Source of the DNA: Hexactinellida sp. DTS-2022
Taxonomy: Eukaryota > Porifera > Hexactinellida
Direction of reading: 5' to 3'
DNA length: 64,000 nt
Assembly (NCBI GenBank): GCA_028753945.1
Contig: JAPNXP010000001.1
Coordinates: 13,568,501-13,632,500 of the forward strand
A model generated the notes under the pieces. It did not search any database and was not told the origin of the DNA. It saw nothing but the letters and a program-made list of their open reading frames with translations. Both the position numbers and the translations under genes were made by a program. Below are positions 50,510 through 61,162 of this stretch, one piece after another; position 1 is the stretch's first letter, and every line of letters starts with the position of its first letter.

Positions 50510-50785
50510 GTTAGTTTATATAGGATTTTCTTAGCCGGCACTTTATAATAGAGGTAAAATTTACGGCACCCTTAAGGTGTTAGCTATAATACATAATCGG
50601 TTTAATTCAATGTTGCGGAATTATATGAAGGAGTTAAAATATGTACTGAACCCAAATAGGGATTTATCCAGGATTTCAGGGCCAGAAAATATTGTCAGAA
50701 ACCTGCCACCAAATTAAGTGCCAACCCGGCATCTAAATGGGATCACACTGCAAGCACTTTGCACCTAGATAAACCCTATATAATC
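50510..50785. repeat. dispersed repeat shared with 10360-10545
   Basis: See 10300. The left part (AGCCGGCACTTTATAATAG) also matches 15218-15240. An M10-like scrap follows. Confidence 0.6.
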
Positions 50786-50834
50786 CGACCCTCTATAATC
50801 CGGAATTCAGCAGAACCGACACTTTTTTCACCCG

Positions 50835-51340
50835 AACAAACGCTCGTTATTATATCACAAAGATCGCACACTCTCATAAAAACATTAGTAAAATGAGCTC
50901 ACAATAATTCAATTAATACTTTACTAACCAGCTTTGTTCTTTTATCTACATTGTAACACACCCATATTGTAATACACCCTTACATATACCCATATTTCTT
51001 TCAAGTTATATTTCAATCCCATTTTGGTTAATGTCATATATTAACGGGTGGCTGCGCATTCCATTCTAGCATGCAATTGCTACTATTGCTATCATTCCTA
51101 TGTACATTATTGGTAGTCAAGTGCTTAATGAGCTAATAGGCTAACTTATACAGGTGTAGACTCTATCTATGCATGCAACAATTTAATCAGACCAGCTACA
51201 TTATTCCTCCTAAAGGCAGTACATAGAAATGGTACTGAAATAGTATCCATATCTTATACCATCTGTTAACAAGCTTACATTAATTAATTACAGCTTACTT
51301 ATCATGTCTGTATATTGACGATTGCGTTGGGCTAATCATC
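50835..51340. other. intronic AT-rich spacer
   Basis: No gene or element recognised. Confidence 0.4.
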
Positions 51341-51390
51341 ATTCGTAACTATGCTGTATTCAATGGAATGCAACAATTATAGTTCTATTA

Positions 51391-51582
51391 CAGTCAGGTT
51401 TTTTTATTATGAATATTAAAGGGACCAAAAATGTGTTCATAATAGAGAGAATTCATAATAAGCGAACTCAACTTAATACAAACCCTATGTAGGATGTTAA
51501 ATTGGGACCGTAGGGTTTGCTCATGGTAAAAATCTTTATATTAAGCAGACGTAATCTTGTTCATAATAAGCAGACCTGACTG
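51391..51582. mobile_element. MITE M4
   Basis: CAGTCAGGTTTTTTTATTAT to TAAGCAGACCTGACTG, TA flanks. Confidence 0.85.
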
Positions 51583-51616
51583 TATGTGAGTAGGGAATTT
51601 ACCCAATTAATTAATG

Positions 51617-52147
51617 CAGTCGACTCTGCTTAATAGAGTCACCTCGGAACCAGGTTACTTTAACCCATGGGTTTTCAACCTGGGGGCGCGAAGGCTTTAT
51701 AGGGGGGTCGCGAAAAGTTCCGGAAATTTTACATAAAATCGTTGAAATCTACAGAGATATAAGTCAAAACTTATTTAAATTATCCACATTGATATGCTTA
51801 TGATGTGTAGACATTGTGCATGTACTTAAAAATGCAGTGCTGCATGTGTAATGTACATGCAATATTTACGCAATGAGGTTCAGGGATTCGAGATGATTTT
51901 TATATAGCCTTGTAGTTATTTCATAATTGTCAGAATTTGCTTGAAACTTGAGGTGCATCGATTTAATTAAACAATAGGAATGCTTATTACACATTAATAA
52001 AAACTTTCATATTAACATTGTGGGGGTCGCGAGCATTTCCACATCTGTAAAAGGGGTCGCATGGTACAAAAGGTTGAAAACCCCTGCTTTAACCCAATTA
52101 AGCGGAGAAATCTATTAACCGGTGACTCTATTAAGCGAAGTCAACTG
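51617..52147. mobile_element. MITE M3 interrupted by a hAT-like element
   Basis: CAGTCGACTCTGCTTAATAG to TTAAGCGAAGTCAACTG. Without the insert and one 8-bp duplication it is about 102 bp. Confidence 0.85.
51666..52086. mobile_element. hAT-like element, 421 bp, nested in M3
   Basis: Ends CATGGGTTTTCAACCTGGGG and (inverted) CAGGGGTTTTCAACCTTTTG, exact 8-bp duplication CTTTAACC (51658-51665, 52087-52094). The GGGTTTTCAACC end and the GGGGTCGCG motif near both ends resemble the widespread hAT (Charlie-type) terminus. Confidence 0.92.
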
Positions 52148-52225
52148 TATTATATTATGTATTCAATGGAATGCAACAATTATAATTCTATTATATGAGT
52201 AGGGAATGTACCCAATTAATTAATG

Positions 52226-52521
52226 CAGTCAACTCCCGTTATAACCAAGTCGGATATAACGAAGTATCTGCTTATAATGAAGTCATTCAATGGTCCGAAA
52301 ATCCTTCTATCTTATTACATTATCAAAACTTCGGTTACAAGTTACAACGAAATGGATATAACGAAATTCCGCTTATAACGAAGTCATTTATCTATAAATC
52401 CCATATAGCCTCTAAGCTATTGATTTTACTCCGGTTATAACAAACTACGGTTATAACGAATTATGCTTATAACGAAATGAAACTACGGTCCCGAGTACTT
52501 CGTTATAACGGGAGTTCACTG
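52226..52521. mobile_element. MITE M2, longer copy
   Basis: CAGTCAACTCCCGTTATAAC to CGTTATAACGGGAGTTCACTG-type end, 296 bp. Extra internal TTATAACGAA units. Confidence 0.8.
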
Positions 52522-52760
52522 TATGTTATGTATATTGGACGATGGATATATTTCGCGGACAGATTTCGTTCTTATTTATTTGTATACATACCAATCTACA
52601 ATATAAGTTGCAGTTAAATATACTACAATGGAACTAACTTATTGTGACTATTATATTATGTTTATAATATTTCGTAACTATGCTGTTTTCATTGGAATGC
52701 AATCAATTATAGTTCTGCTGGATGGGAGGGACATGTTCTGTGTATATAGTTTACATAATA

Positions 52761-52930
52761 CAGTCAGGTTCTTGAATTATGAACATTCAAAGGACCAAAA
52801 AAAATTTGTTCATAATAGAGAGACTTCATAATAAGCGAAATCAACTTAATACAAACCCTATGTAAGTTGTTAAATTCGGACCGTAGGTTTATATTATAAG
52901 TATTTCTTATTATTTAAGCAGACGAATAAC
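52761..52930. mobile_element. MITE M4, right end lost
   Basis: Starts CAGTCAGGTTCTTGAATTAT. Fades after AAGCAGACGAATAA. Confidence 0.7.
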
Positions 52931-52956
52931 CCACGGATTTAATACGGATATTAATA

Positions 52957-53096
52957 CAGTATATACCGGATATAAGCACACCGGTTATAAGAACACTATG
53001 TTGGAAAACGGTTGCCATATACCCTATATAATTTATACCGGTTATAAGAACATCAAGTGCAGTTCCCGACGATGTTATTATAACCGGCATCCACTG
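52957..53096. mobile_element. MITE M5
   Basis: CAGTATATACCGGATATAAG to CCGGCATCCACTG, TA flanks. Confidence 0.8.
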
Positions 53097-53257
53097 TACA
53101 CTGATTAGGAGGCCACATAGCAATAAGGTTGGGATTCCCTACTCTGCTACAAATATGCTGTACAGTAGAATCTGCTAATACGGTCATTTGTACATAGGCT
53201 AGCGGGCAAATTAAAGCAATTCCTATATGATTTCCCATCATATAACCAACCTGTGTA

Positions 53258-53450
53258 TGAGGCCTTCGAACGTTACGTAACGAAATATTTAACATACCTG
53301 TTATACAGCGGCACAACCATACAATTGTTCATTTTAAAAATAAAAGCACCAAAATTTGTACACATATACTTTGATGTAGTGGATATTGAGACAATTGAAT
53401 GAGTGTCACTTTTTCAATTGTCTCAATATCCAAATGAACAATCCTTTGAA
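53258..53450. repeat. palindromic motifs
   Basis: GAGGCCTTCGAACGTTACGT + AACG at 53258-53283 is the inverted copy of 38596-38632. At 53380-53450 GGATATTGAGACAATTGAA and its complement TTCAATTGTCTCAATATCC form a hairpin with a short spacer. Confidence 0.7.
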
Positions 53451-54125
53451 ATTTTATGGCTATGCATTATAGCTATGCCGCTGGACTATTAACCGTTTAT
53501 CAAACATGTAACCGTTTAACCGCCTAACCGAATTCAGCCTTGCTTATTATCTACAAAATATATTTATTGTGACATTTAACATATTTATTATTCTATAATT
53601 TAATTCTCATTGAAGTTTTTCACAATGTGGGTCACTGGAATTTGTTGGTTACTATCCTATAATAAGTACATACGTATGTACTATGTATTATGCGTCAGAT
53701 CAGTTTACTTTTTATACAATTTAGATTAATCTTAATGCAATCTGTGGAAAAGGCCATACAATGTCTAGGCCCTAGTAGCAGGGAATTATCCAAAATTCCC
53801 CCATTTATAGAGGTTGCACTGTATTATTAAACGATTGTAACATTAACAAAATACTATTTTCCACTTTAATTTGAGTCTTGAATTTGATTTAATGCTTAGT
53901 CATCGAAACGAACGAATATTCGAATATTCGTTTCAGCCCTAATGATAAAGTTTCACTAGCCTATGAACATTAAAACTGAATTTTGTAAATTTATTGAGCT
54001 CGAAAGGTCAGTTCTACCAACACCTTGAATTCACCTTTTATGAAATTAGACTGCTAACTTTTCAACCGAAACTAGAGCATTTCACAAATACATTAGTAGA
54101 ACTATGGTAACTATATTTACTGGTA
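53451..54125. other. intronic AT-rich spacer
   Basis: Only an ATTCG-element scrap (53900-53942) was recognised. Confidence 0.4.
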
Positions 54126-54356
54126 CCGTATTTCCCCGAATAAGCGCTTATTGTTTTCGTGGGCCAAAATTATCCTGAAATTTTTGAGAAAAATCCAGAA
54201 TATAATATTTGTTCGGTTCTAATGGTTTCCACCAATAGTATACCTACCGAAGTTGCCAAAATCAATGGAATTACATTTCAGTGATCAACTAATGTGTATA
54301 AATTTTAACATTCCAATGTATTTTTATTGACCCGGCGCTTATTCTGGAAAATACGG
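54126..54356. mobile_element. MITE M6, best-preserved ends
   Basis: CCGTATTTCCCCGAATAAGC and (inverted) CCGTATTTTCCAGAATAAGC, TA flanks, 231 bp. Confidence 0.85.
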
Positions 54357-54669
54357 TATATCTTTGACCGTGGATAGTTATACAGTAGAACCTCGTTAGT
54401 AGTTCACACGCCTAAATCACAATTAATGTTACGGTATAGGAGAGGATTACAAATTTTCGCGCTCCTAAAACCATTAGAAAGTGAACCTTGGGGACCAGCC
54501 AAAATTGTCACTTTTGAGGGGTGTCCACTTTCATGATTTACCGAGAAAAAGTGTTCATATTTTGGAGTTGTTCATTTCTTTAAGATGTAAACTTTTGGAG
54601 GTTTTACTGTATTACATTTTGTTTATACTACAGTATAGGAAAAGTATTACCCATAAGTAGTATATTAAC

Positions 54670-55142
54670 CAGAGATGCAGCGGTCCGGAAATTTCATGGA
54701 CCGGACCGGACCGTCATGATTTTTTCTGGACAGTCCGGACCGGTCCAGACCGTATGATCAAAATATTGGATCGGTCTGGACCGGTCCAGACCGATGAACC
54801 GGTCCAGACCGATGAACCGGTCCAGACCGATGTACTGGTCCAGACCGTTATATCCCTTATTTGGACCGTTACAGACCGCAAAGTAGGGTGGATAATTATA
54901 TCCACTTGTGTTTATAAGATACTTATTACTTATGTGCTTGTAAACAATGGGTAATAACGGATTTGAGCCCGATCGCTTGTCCAATCTAGGATGAGTCCAG
55001 ACCGATGAACGGTCCAGACCGTTGAACCGGTCCAGACCGTTATATCGATAATTTGGACCGGTCCAGACCGCACTTGAAAACAAGCAGACCGGACCGACCT
55101 GAGACCGGTCGGTCCGGTCCGGTCCAGACCGCTGCATCTCTG
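54670..55142. mobile_element. hAT-like MITE H3 with CCGGTCCAGACCG repeats
   Basis: Ends CAGAGATGCAGCGGTCCGGA and (inverted) CAGAGATGCAGCGGTCTGGA, exact 8-bp duplication ATATTAAC (54662-54669, 55143-55150), 473 bp. More than ten CCGGTCCAGACCGATGAA-like units lie in two blocks. Confidence 0.92.
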
Positions 55143-55473
55143 ATATTAACTGATACATTCGTAATTTGGGGATGTTAGAACATTGTGTAGTTACAGAAAT
55201 ATATTATGTGGTGTTGGGAAATATGTTTATGATTACCATTTTCTAACAAAATTCAGATAATTTTATTAATTATACATACAATAATTTCGAATAATACGTC
55301 TGATTTTCAATAGACTGGCTAACTTTTTAACTAAATTTGTAATAAGTTAATAACCGATATTAGGAACGGTTAACCAAATCCAGCCTTTATGCATATTACT
55401 GAATTATCAAGAAATATATTTCTAGTAGGATTAGGAGGAAACATATTTACCACTCAAATTCATCCACATAATA

Positions 55474-55657
55474 CAGTAGAACCTCGTTAGTACGAACACG
55501 GTTAATACGAATTTCCGGATAAGACGAACAATCAGTTCCAAAAAATCAGGTCCCTACAATGGCTATTCAATGGGTATTACTCCGGTTAATACGAACTCCG
55601 GATAAAGAGAACAAATTTTTACCGTCCGTTGGTGTTCGTATTAACGAGCTTCTACTG
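55474..55657. mobile_element. MITE M1
   Basis: CAGTAGAACCTCGTTAGTAC to TAACGAGCTTCTACTG, TA flanks. Confidence 0.85.
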
Positions 55658-55679
55658 TAGTTTGTTATTCATGCACGGC

Positions 55680-55862
55680 CAAGGAATTATCCAGGAGCGC
55701 GAGACGCTCCTTTTGGAGCATGATTTTAGAAAACTTGAATTTAAGAGCGCGAAAATTTGGAATCCTCTCCTATACCAAACATTAATTTGTGATTTAGGCG
55801 TTTGGAAATTGGATCAGACCAGGATTAGGAGCGTATTTACAAATGGCTGTATAATACACTGC
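55680..55862. repeat. E1, single-unit copy
   Basis: AAGGAATTATCCAGGAGCGC to GGCTGTATAATACACTG. It carries only one terminal unit, so it shows the basic form. Confidence 0.8.
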
Positions 55863-56370
55863 ATGCACCAAATATTAGGTTCGCTTAATTCAACGCCTAT
55901 GTATTATTAGCAATAATTTATCTATCTCTATATGGGCCATAATCTTATTAATTAATAATGAGATGTACATATACAGCTGGCTTAGCTATAAATAAGAATA
56001 TTTTAACCAGAATATTAAAATTGTGTTAATTATCAATTATTTTCTAATAACGAACTAAAATCCGCACTAAAAATGCCACAATTTTATTTTGTGACCTGAA
56101 AATTGTTCTTTAAAATTTTCCTGGTGCCAACTTTTATAAATATTGGAATTGAGTGATTATGAGTTTTTATAGGGCATCCTCTCACTAAGTATAATTAATT
56201 GCTCGTTTGAGAATTTATATAATTTCAAAATTATATATTTTGACCCAGTCAAATAATGAAATATACCATTTTTTCGTTATTTAGATCCAAAGGGTCGATT
56301 TATACGGATTGTAATACCAATTTGAACTGTATTTATATGTATTGACTTCTTATTGTACTTCTATCAATAT
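55863..56370. other. intronic AT-rich spacer
   Basis: Nothing recognised. Confidence 0.4.
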
Positions 56371-56618
56371 AAGCCAAACAAACAAACAAACAATCAAGTA
56401 AGCAAATTTGAAAACAAAGAAAATTAGCAAAATATAATTTTAAATTAATTAATCAATTAATTTGTTTATATATTTATTTAGATATTTGTTTATTTGTTTG
56501 TTTGTTGTTTGTTGTTTGTAATTTATTTGTTTATATGTTTATTTGTTTGTTTGTTCGTTTGTTTGTTTGTTTGTTTGTTTGTTTGTTTGTTTGTTTATTT
56601 GTTTGTTTATTTATTTGT

Positions 56619-56665
<47 letters not shown>

Positions 56666-56770
56666 TTATTTTATTTGTTTATTTGTTTATTTTATTTATT
56701 TGTTTATTTGTTTATTTGTTTGTATGTATATTAGTTATTTATCTACTTATTTGTATATTTGTATATCTGT
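56371..56770. repeat. AAAC then (TTTG/TTTA)n tract before exon 5
   Basis: A short AAAC run (56375-56390) is followed by about 270 bases of TTTG/TTTA units (56480-56750). The tract ends about 40 bases before the exon 5 acceptor and lies in the polypyrimidine-tract region. Confidence 0.9.
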
Positions 56771-56793
56771 ATATTTATTGCTATACCCCCTAG

Positions 56794-57086
56794 GTGCATC
56801 TATATCTATTCCTCCTAACATTTACTCACAAGCTATTACCGTTACTATTCTAGAAGATTCCATTCCCGAGGATGACGAACAGTTCCTCCTCACTATACAC
56901 AGCCCTAGTTCGGACCTACACTTATTCACTGATAATGTCAGTATAACTATAATAGGAAACGATGGTGCAGGGGGGGAAATTAGCTTGCTTGATACAACGG
57001 ATTTTGTTGGTACGGAAGGGGATTTTGCTCGTGTTACCATGAAGCGGACTGAAAGTACTGTTGGTGTTGTTACTGTTAGTTGGGAG
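56794..57086 (+). CDS. Calx-beta gene, exon 5
   Basis: The acceptor ATACCCCCTAG supplies two bases that complete the serine codon left open by exon 4, so LDYLAIS continues ASISIPPNIYSQAITVTILE and then DSIPEDDEQFLLTI, the signature end of Calx-beta repeat 3. VSITIIGND leads into a fourth repeat (EISLLDTTDFVGTEGDFARV, TMKRTESTVGVVTVSWE). It ends at GAG|GTGAGT (57087), phase 0. The repeat is cut in the middle, so at least one more exon is expected downstream. None was recognised before 64000. Confidence 0.85.
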
Positions 57087-57132
57087 GTGAGTCTTCTTTT
57101 TGATCCCGGAATCATTTTACCCGAATTATTAC

Positions 57133-57354
57133 AGGATTTACCTTAAATTATCACAATTAACTATTTATTGTGTCAAAAATAGATTTTTTTACTGAGGAAT
57201 TACCTTAAATATTCACAAATGACTTTTTATTGTGTCAAAAAGAGATTTTTTTAACCAAGGCATTACCTTAAATTATCACAATTGACTATTTATTGTGTCA
57301 AAAAGAGATTTTTCACTGAGGAATTACCTTAAATATTCATAAATGACTTTTTAA
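57133..57354. repeat. ~64-bp tandem repeat, about 3.5 copies
   Basis: Alternating units with TTACCTTAAATTATCACAAT and TTACCTTAAATATTCACAAA, then TTATTGTGTCAAAAAGAGAT. Confidence 0.85.
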
Positions 57355-57506
57355 CAAGGTTGAAACCGCTAGAACCGAATACAGTATTCATGAATAGTTG
57401 CCCTACCGAATACTAATACTGATATCAGGTTGAGTAACCAAATATCAACTATTCGGAAAATAATATTCGGTTCAACCAAATATATCAGTATTCAGTTGCA
57501 ACCTTG
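57355..57506. mobile_element. hAT-like MITE, 152 bp
   Basis: Ends CAAGGTTGAAACCG and (inverted) CAAGGTTGCAACTG. Flanks CTTTTTAA and CTTTTTTT are a possible 8-bp duplication. The interior has ACCGAATA and TATTCGGT pairs. Confidence 0.65.
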
Positions 57507-57619
57507 CTTTTTTTTGAATTTGTTAAAAATATACAGACTTATTCCTGCATATTTGGAGTCATGGAGTCATGGAGTCATTAACCAAAATATATTTGTTTAC
57601 GATAAATAGATTCTAGTTA

Positions 57620-58271
57620 CAGTAGAACCTCGTTAGTAGGAACACCAGGGGACCGTCAAATTGCGTTCGCCTTATCCGGAATTCGTATTAACCAATATCA
57701 TTTGTATTGAAATACTTTGAAGGGGACTCAAATAGTGTTCATATTAACCGGAAATTTGTATTAACCAATATCATTTGTATTGAAAGACTTTGAAGGGGAC
57801 TCAAATAGTGTTCATATTAACCGGAAATTTGTATTAACCAATATCATTTGTATTGAAAGACTTTGAAGGGGACTGAAATAGTGTTCATATTAACCGGAAA
57901 TTTGTATTAACCAATATCATTTGTATTGAAAGACTTTGAAGGGGACTCAAATAGTGTTCATATTAACCGGAAATTTGTATTAACCAATATCATTTGTATT
58001 GAAAGACTTTGAAGGGGACTGAAATAGTGTTCATATTAACCGGAAATTTGTATTAACCAATATCATTTGTATTGAAAGGCTTTGAAGGGGACTGAAATAG
58101 TGTTCATATTAACCGGAAATTTGTATTAACCAATATCATTTGTATTGAAAGGCTTTGAAGGGGACTGAAATAGTGTTCATATTAACCGGAAATTTGTATT
58201 AACCAATATCATTTGTATTGAAAGGCTTTGAAGGGGACTGAAATAGTGTTCGTACTAACGAAATCCCACTG
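57620..58271. mobile_element. MITE M1 with internal 73-bp expansion
   Basis: CAGTAGAACCTCGTTAGTAG to CTAACGAAATCCCACTG, TA at the left. AACCAATATCATTTGTATTG begins at 57690 and every 73 bases to 58201, eight units. Confidence 0.9.
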
Positions 58272-58284
58272 TTCACGTATTTCT

Positions 58285-58900
58285 AGTGCAATCTACAAAT
58301 TTGATTGGTCACTCTTTTCCCTGGCACAGTGAAATATTGTAATAATATATGTACCCAACAAGCTAGCCTAAACAGCTTAACCACAAATCTGAGATTCTCA
58401 AAAGTGGTTCCATTGGACTCGCAATGGTTGATTACCCCATATACAACCCAAATAATAACAATAAGAGGCATAGTTTATCCTAAAATGAAAATTAGAAACT
58501 GGCCTTCTATTTTTTTGGCCTTCTCGGTGACATACACGGCAGTATATTAAGTAGGCCATGACCCAACTAAGTTCCTATCTTTATATTTCCTGAGATTTAA
58601 CCGGTTTCTTGTCATTATCTTGTGTTGATGATATTTCTTGGCTTTTATATGCACTTTATTTTCATTAATATCTATCTTTCAATGGTTGAATGACAATCAA
58701 ATTTGTTTCGATAAAATGTATGTAATTCGACTACAACGTGCAAATTTGATTGGTCAGTGCCTTTTCCCATGACCCTAATAACAATGAAATGTTGTGATAA
58801 ATCACTGTAACCAACAAAGTTCCTGGGTTTGTTATCTTTATATTTCCTGGAGATTCCGAGACGATATCTTGGTATTTACTTAGAAATACAGATATTTTTT
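58285..58900. repeat. two diverged copies of an unassigned repeat
   Basis: 58290-58350 and 58735-58800 share CAAATTTGATTGGTCA and CTTTTCCC..GAC. CTTTATATTTCCTG recurs at about 58580 and 58838. AT-rich, with no coding sign. Confidence 0.5.
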
Positions 58901-59242
58901 GGCTTTTTTATGCACTTAAATTTCATCTAAATTTGTCACGCATAACTTTAAAATGAGCTAATTAGAGATAAAATCTTTTCTAAATATTTACAGGATAAAA
59001 TCACTCTCCGATGTTTACTTTTGAATCCTATATATTTTATGTAGCCAATCAAATTTGTTTGTTCCATTCCTTATAACAAGTCAGAAATTTTTATCTTCAT
59101 ACATACCTTTGTTATCTTTATTATTTTATATTTTTAATGCTTCCAAAAATTTGATAAAATTGTTTGTTTACGCTAAAAAAGTAAACATTGAAACCATAAA
59201 TACGGAACCTAAAATAGAACGAATTACAAATAAAATAATATA

Positions 59243-59770
59243 AAGTCGACTCCGCTTAATAGAGCCACCGGTTAATCGGTTTCTCCGCTTAATTGGGTCA
59301 AAATCTCACAGGATTTATAGGACGGAATTACATTTTGGCTTAAAATGTTTTCGGTTAATAGATTTCTCCGCTTAATCGGGTCAAAGCAACCTGGTCCCTA
59401 GGTGACTCTATTAAGCGGAGTCGACTGTATATATGTTTGTTTGTTCGGATCGATTGAGGAACTGTTTTGAGCTACAAACTTGGAATTTGGCAGGGGTGAC
59501 ATATTCGCATCTTCCATCCAAAAATTTGATAAAACCTTTAATATATTACATTATATTGTTCCCCATATTTAGCAGTTGCCAACTAGTATTCAAATCTATA
59601 TCTATCTATATATTAAAAGCGAAATTGTTGTTTGTTTGTTTGTTTGTTTGTTTGTTTGTTTGTCCGCATTGTATTAAAGTGATGTGGTATATAAAGTTAG
59701 AAACCTCATTTATAATTCTGGTAGAAACTAACTTCCAAACGACAGTGGCTCCTATACGAGCATCGGATGC
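59243..59770. repeat. left flank repeat of the NHL gene: M3 plus Helitron-like sequence
   Basis: 59243-59427 is an M3 copy. 59428-59610 (TTTGTTCGGATCGATTGAGG, CAAACTTGGAATTTGGCAGG, TGCCAACTAGTATTCAAATC) is repeated at 61828-62000. 59613-59770 begins TCTATATATTAAAAGCGAAA, then TTTG repeats and TCCGCATTGTATTAAAGTGA, and is repeated at 62590-62745. A TC start followed by TTTG-rich sequence and TCCG resembles many Helitron 5' ends. No CTRR 3' end was found. Confidence 0.6.
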
Positions 59771-59935
59771 TCACATAAGTTTAATTATAAGTTAAGTTTA
59801 AGTTTAAGTTTATCGAATAAGGCTCCTGGTGATTGAGAGTAGTGTAACCGTAATTTATATAATAGGTGTGAAAATGTGGTATATGATTTAATGTTGTTAT
59901 TCAAATAAAATATGCAAACAAACTATTAGAATGAG

Positions 59936-61162
59936 CTAACAGAATATTTGGAGACCGTATTTCTTGTTCCATGACACACAAACTAATCTCCCGTTTGTAT
60001 CTATAGCTATTCCTCGGGGCTCATATAACATTCCTTGTTGGTGTCCCTCTCTTCCTATGGTGTGTAGGAGGTTGCCTGCTGGGGAGAATACACGAATGGA
60101 GTGTGTGCCTCTATCGCTAATGACAATGTTGTTATTCGTGTCCAAAGAGAAGAACCATGGGGTTAACACATCCATTCCTTCTCCTCTGCTAATGAGAGAG
60201 TGTAGCATGTCTCCCTCTATTGACAGTACAAGCATACATGGGTTCTTAAATGGACACAGTATGTATACGCGGTCATGCGATAGCTTGACGGCAAATGGTA
60301 GTGTTAATGCCTGATGTGTAATGTTCCTAATATGGATTAGGTCTGTGTCGAATACACAGATTCTGTGGTTACAGCAATCTGCTATGAACACCTGTCCGTT
60401 GGGATCTGTTGTTAGTTGTCTGGGAAATTGGAATTCTCCGTTATTAGATCCCTTCTTACCAATCCGCTTAACTAAGCTAAAATCAGTTAGCGAGTATTTG
60501 CTTACAGTGTGTATCCAGTCGCTACTAACATACAAACTATTCCCATGAATAGCTATGCCCCATGGAGTATTCAACTGTCCGTCACCTAACCGATTGAGAT
60601 ACTCTCCTGTTTCGGAGAATATCTCTATTCTGCGATTGCCCTGATTAGCTACGAATATCTGGTTTGTAGCTTCGTTAATGGCTACACCACGTGGCCAATT
60701 CAACTCGCCAGGAGCTCTACCTTGTTTCCCAGTAGCGACAGTGGGCAGTTGGAATGTGGCGTAGTTAGGCACTACTGGTACCTGTGCAATCTCTCCGAGA
60801 CGGGAAATGCTCACTTCGAGGTCTCGTGTGTCGCACTGCCACCTTAATTCTGTCTCTGCTGGAATGTTCGTTCTCACTTCCCGCAGTTTCTGGTCAATTT
60901 CTGAGACCGTTTTATCGCGGAAGGACTTTAGGGGGTTCTCCTTCAAATCGGTTAGGAGGTGTGTCCGGGCGGTGGTTAGTTGTGTGCCCATTTCTTGTCG
61001 AGCCACCTCTGCGGCTCTCTTCTCTTCGCGTGCGTCGCGGACCTGAGTCAGCAGCTGAGCTCTGCGGAGATTCAGTAGCGCTATGAGGCCGTCTATGGAT
61101 CTGTTTATTCGTGTCTCTACGGGGTCTGCTGCTGGAGGGGGAATGGGATAGCGAGCTGCCAT
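59936..61162 (-). CDS. coiled-coil NHL-repeat protein
   Basis: 408 codons, single exon. Residues 1-130 are helical and charged (RRAQLLTQVRDAREEKRAAE, SEIDQKLREV), a likely coiled coil. From about residue 140 there are about six NHL repeats forming a beta-propeller, for example GELNWPRGVAINEATNQIFV, NRRIEIFS, FPRQLTTDPNGQVFIADCCN and YEPRGIAIDTNGRLV. This is the layout of the C-terminal half of TRIM-NHL proteins, but no RING or B-box is encoded, so E3 ligase activity is not indicated. NHL propellers bind RNA or protein. The N-terminus MAARYPIPPPAADPVETRIN is proline-rich and intrinsically disordered before the coil. Sponge genomes are known for expanded families of such proteins (recollection, not checked). 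An ATTAAA follows about 45 bases after the stop. Confidence 0.8.
   Translation of the reverse strand: MAARYPIPPPAADPVETRINRSIDGLIALLNLRRAQLLTQVRDAREEKRAAEVARQEMGTQLTTARTHLLTDLKENPLKSFRDKTVSEIDQKLREVRTNIPAETELRWQCDTRDLEVSISRLGEIAQVPVVPNYATFQLPTVATGKQGRAPGELNWPRGVAINEATNQIFVANQGNRRIEIFSETGEYLNRLGDGQLNTPWGIAIHGNSLYVSSDWIHTVSKYSLTDFSLVKRIGKKGSNNGEFQFPRQLTTDPNGQVFIADCCNHRICVFDTDLIHIRNITHQALTLPFAVKLSHDRVYILCPFKNPCMLVLSIEGDMLHSLISRGEGMDVLTPWFFSLDTNNNIVISDRGTHSIRVFSPAGNLLHTIGREGHQQGMLYEPRGIAIDTNGRLVCVSWNKKYGLQIFC

Larger units (their letters stand above)
51343..52710. repeat. local triplicated block
   Basis: CAATGGAATGCAACAATTAT occurs at about 51360 and 52160, and a diverged form at about 52690 (ATTGGAATGCAATCAATTAT). 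GAGTAGGGAAT + TACCCAATTAATTAATGCAG occurs at about 51591 and 52197. M4, M3 and M2 copies separate the blocks. Confidence 0.75.

Noticed and set aside
54694-55158. 154-codon minus-strand frame with RSGPDRTD-like repeats
   Set aside because: It reads through the CCGGTCCAGACCG units of the H3 element.
56494-56790. Membrane-protein-like frame before exon 5
   Set aside because: Translation of (TTTG/TTTA)n. The genuine exon starts at the AG acceptor at 56793.
60784-61086. Plus-strand frames opposite the NHL gene
   Set aside because: Shadows of the minus-strand NHL coding sequence, which has a clear repeat pattern.
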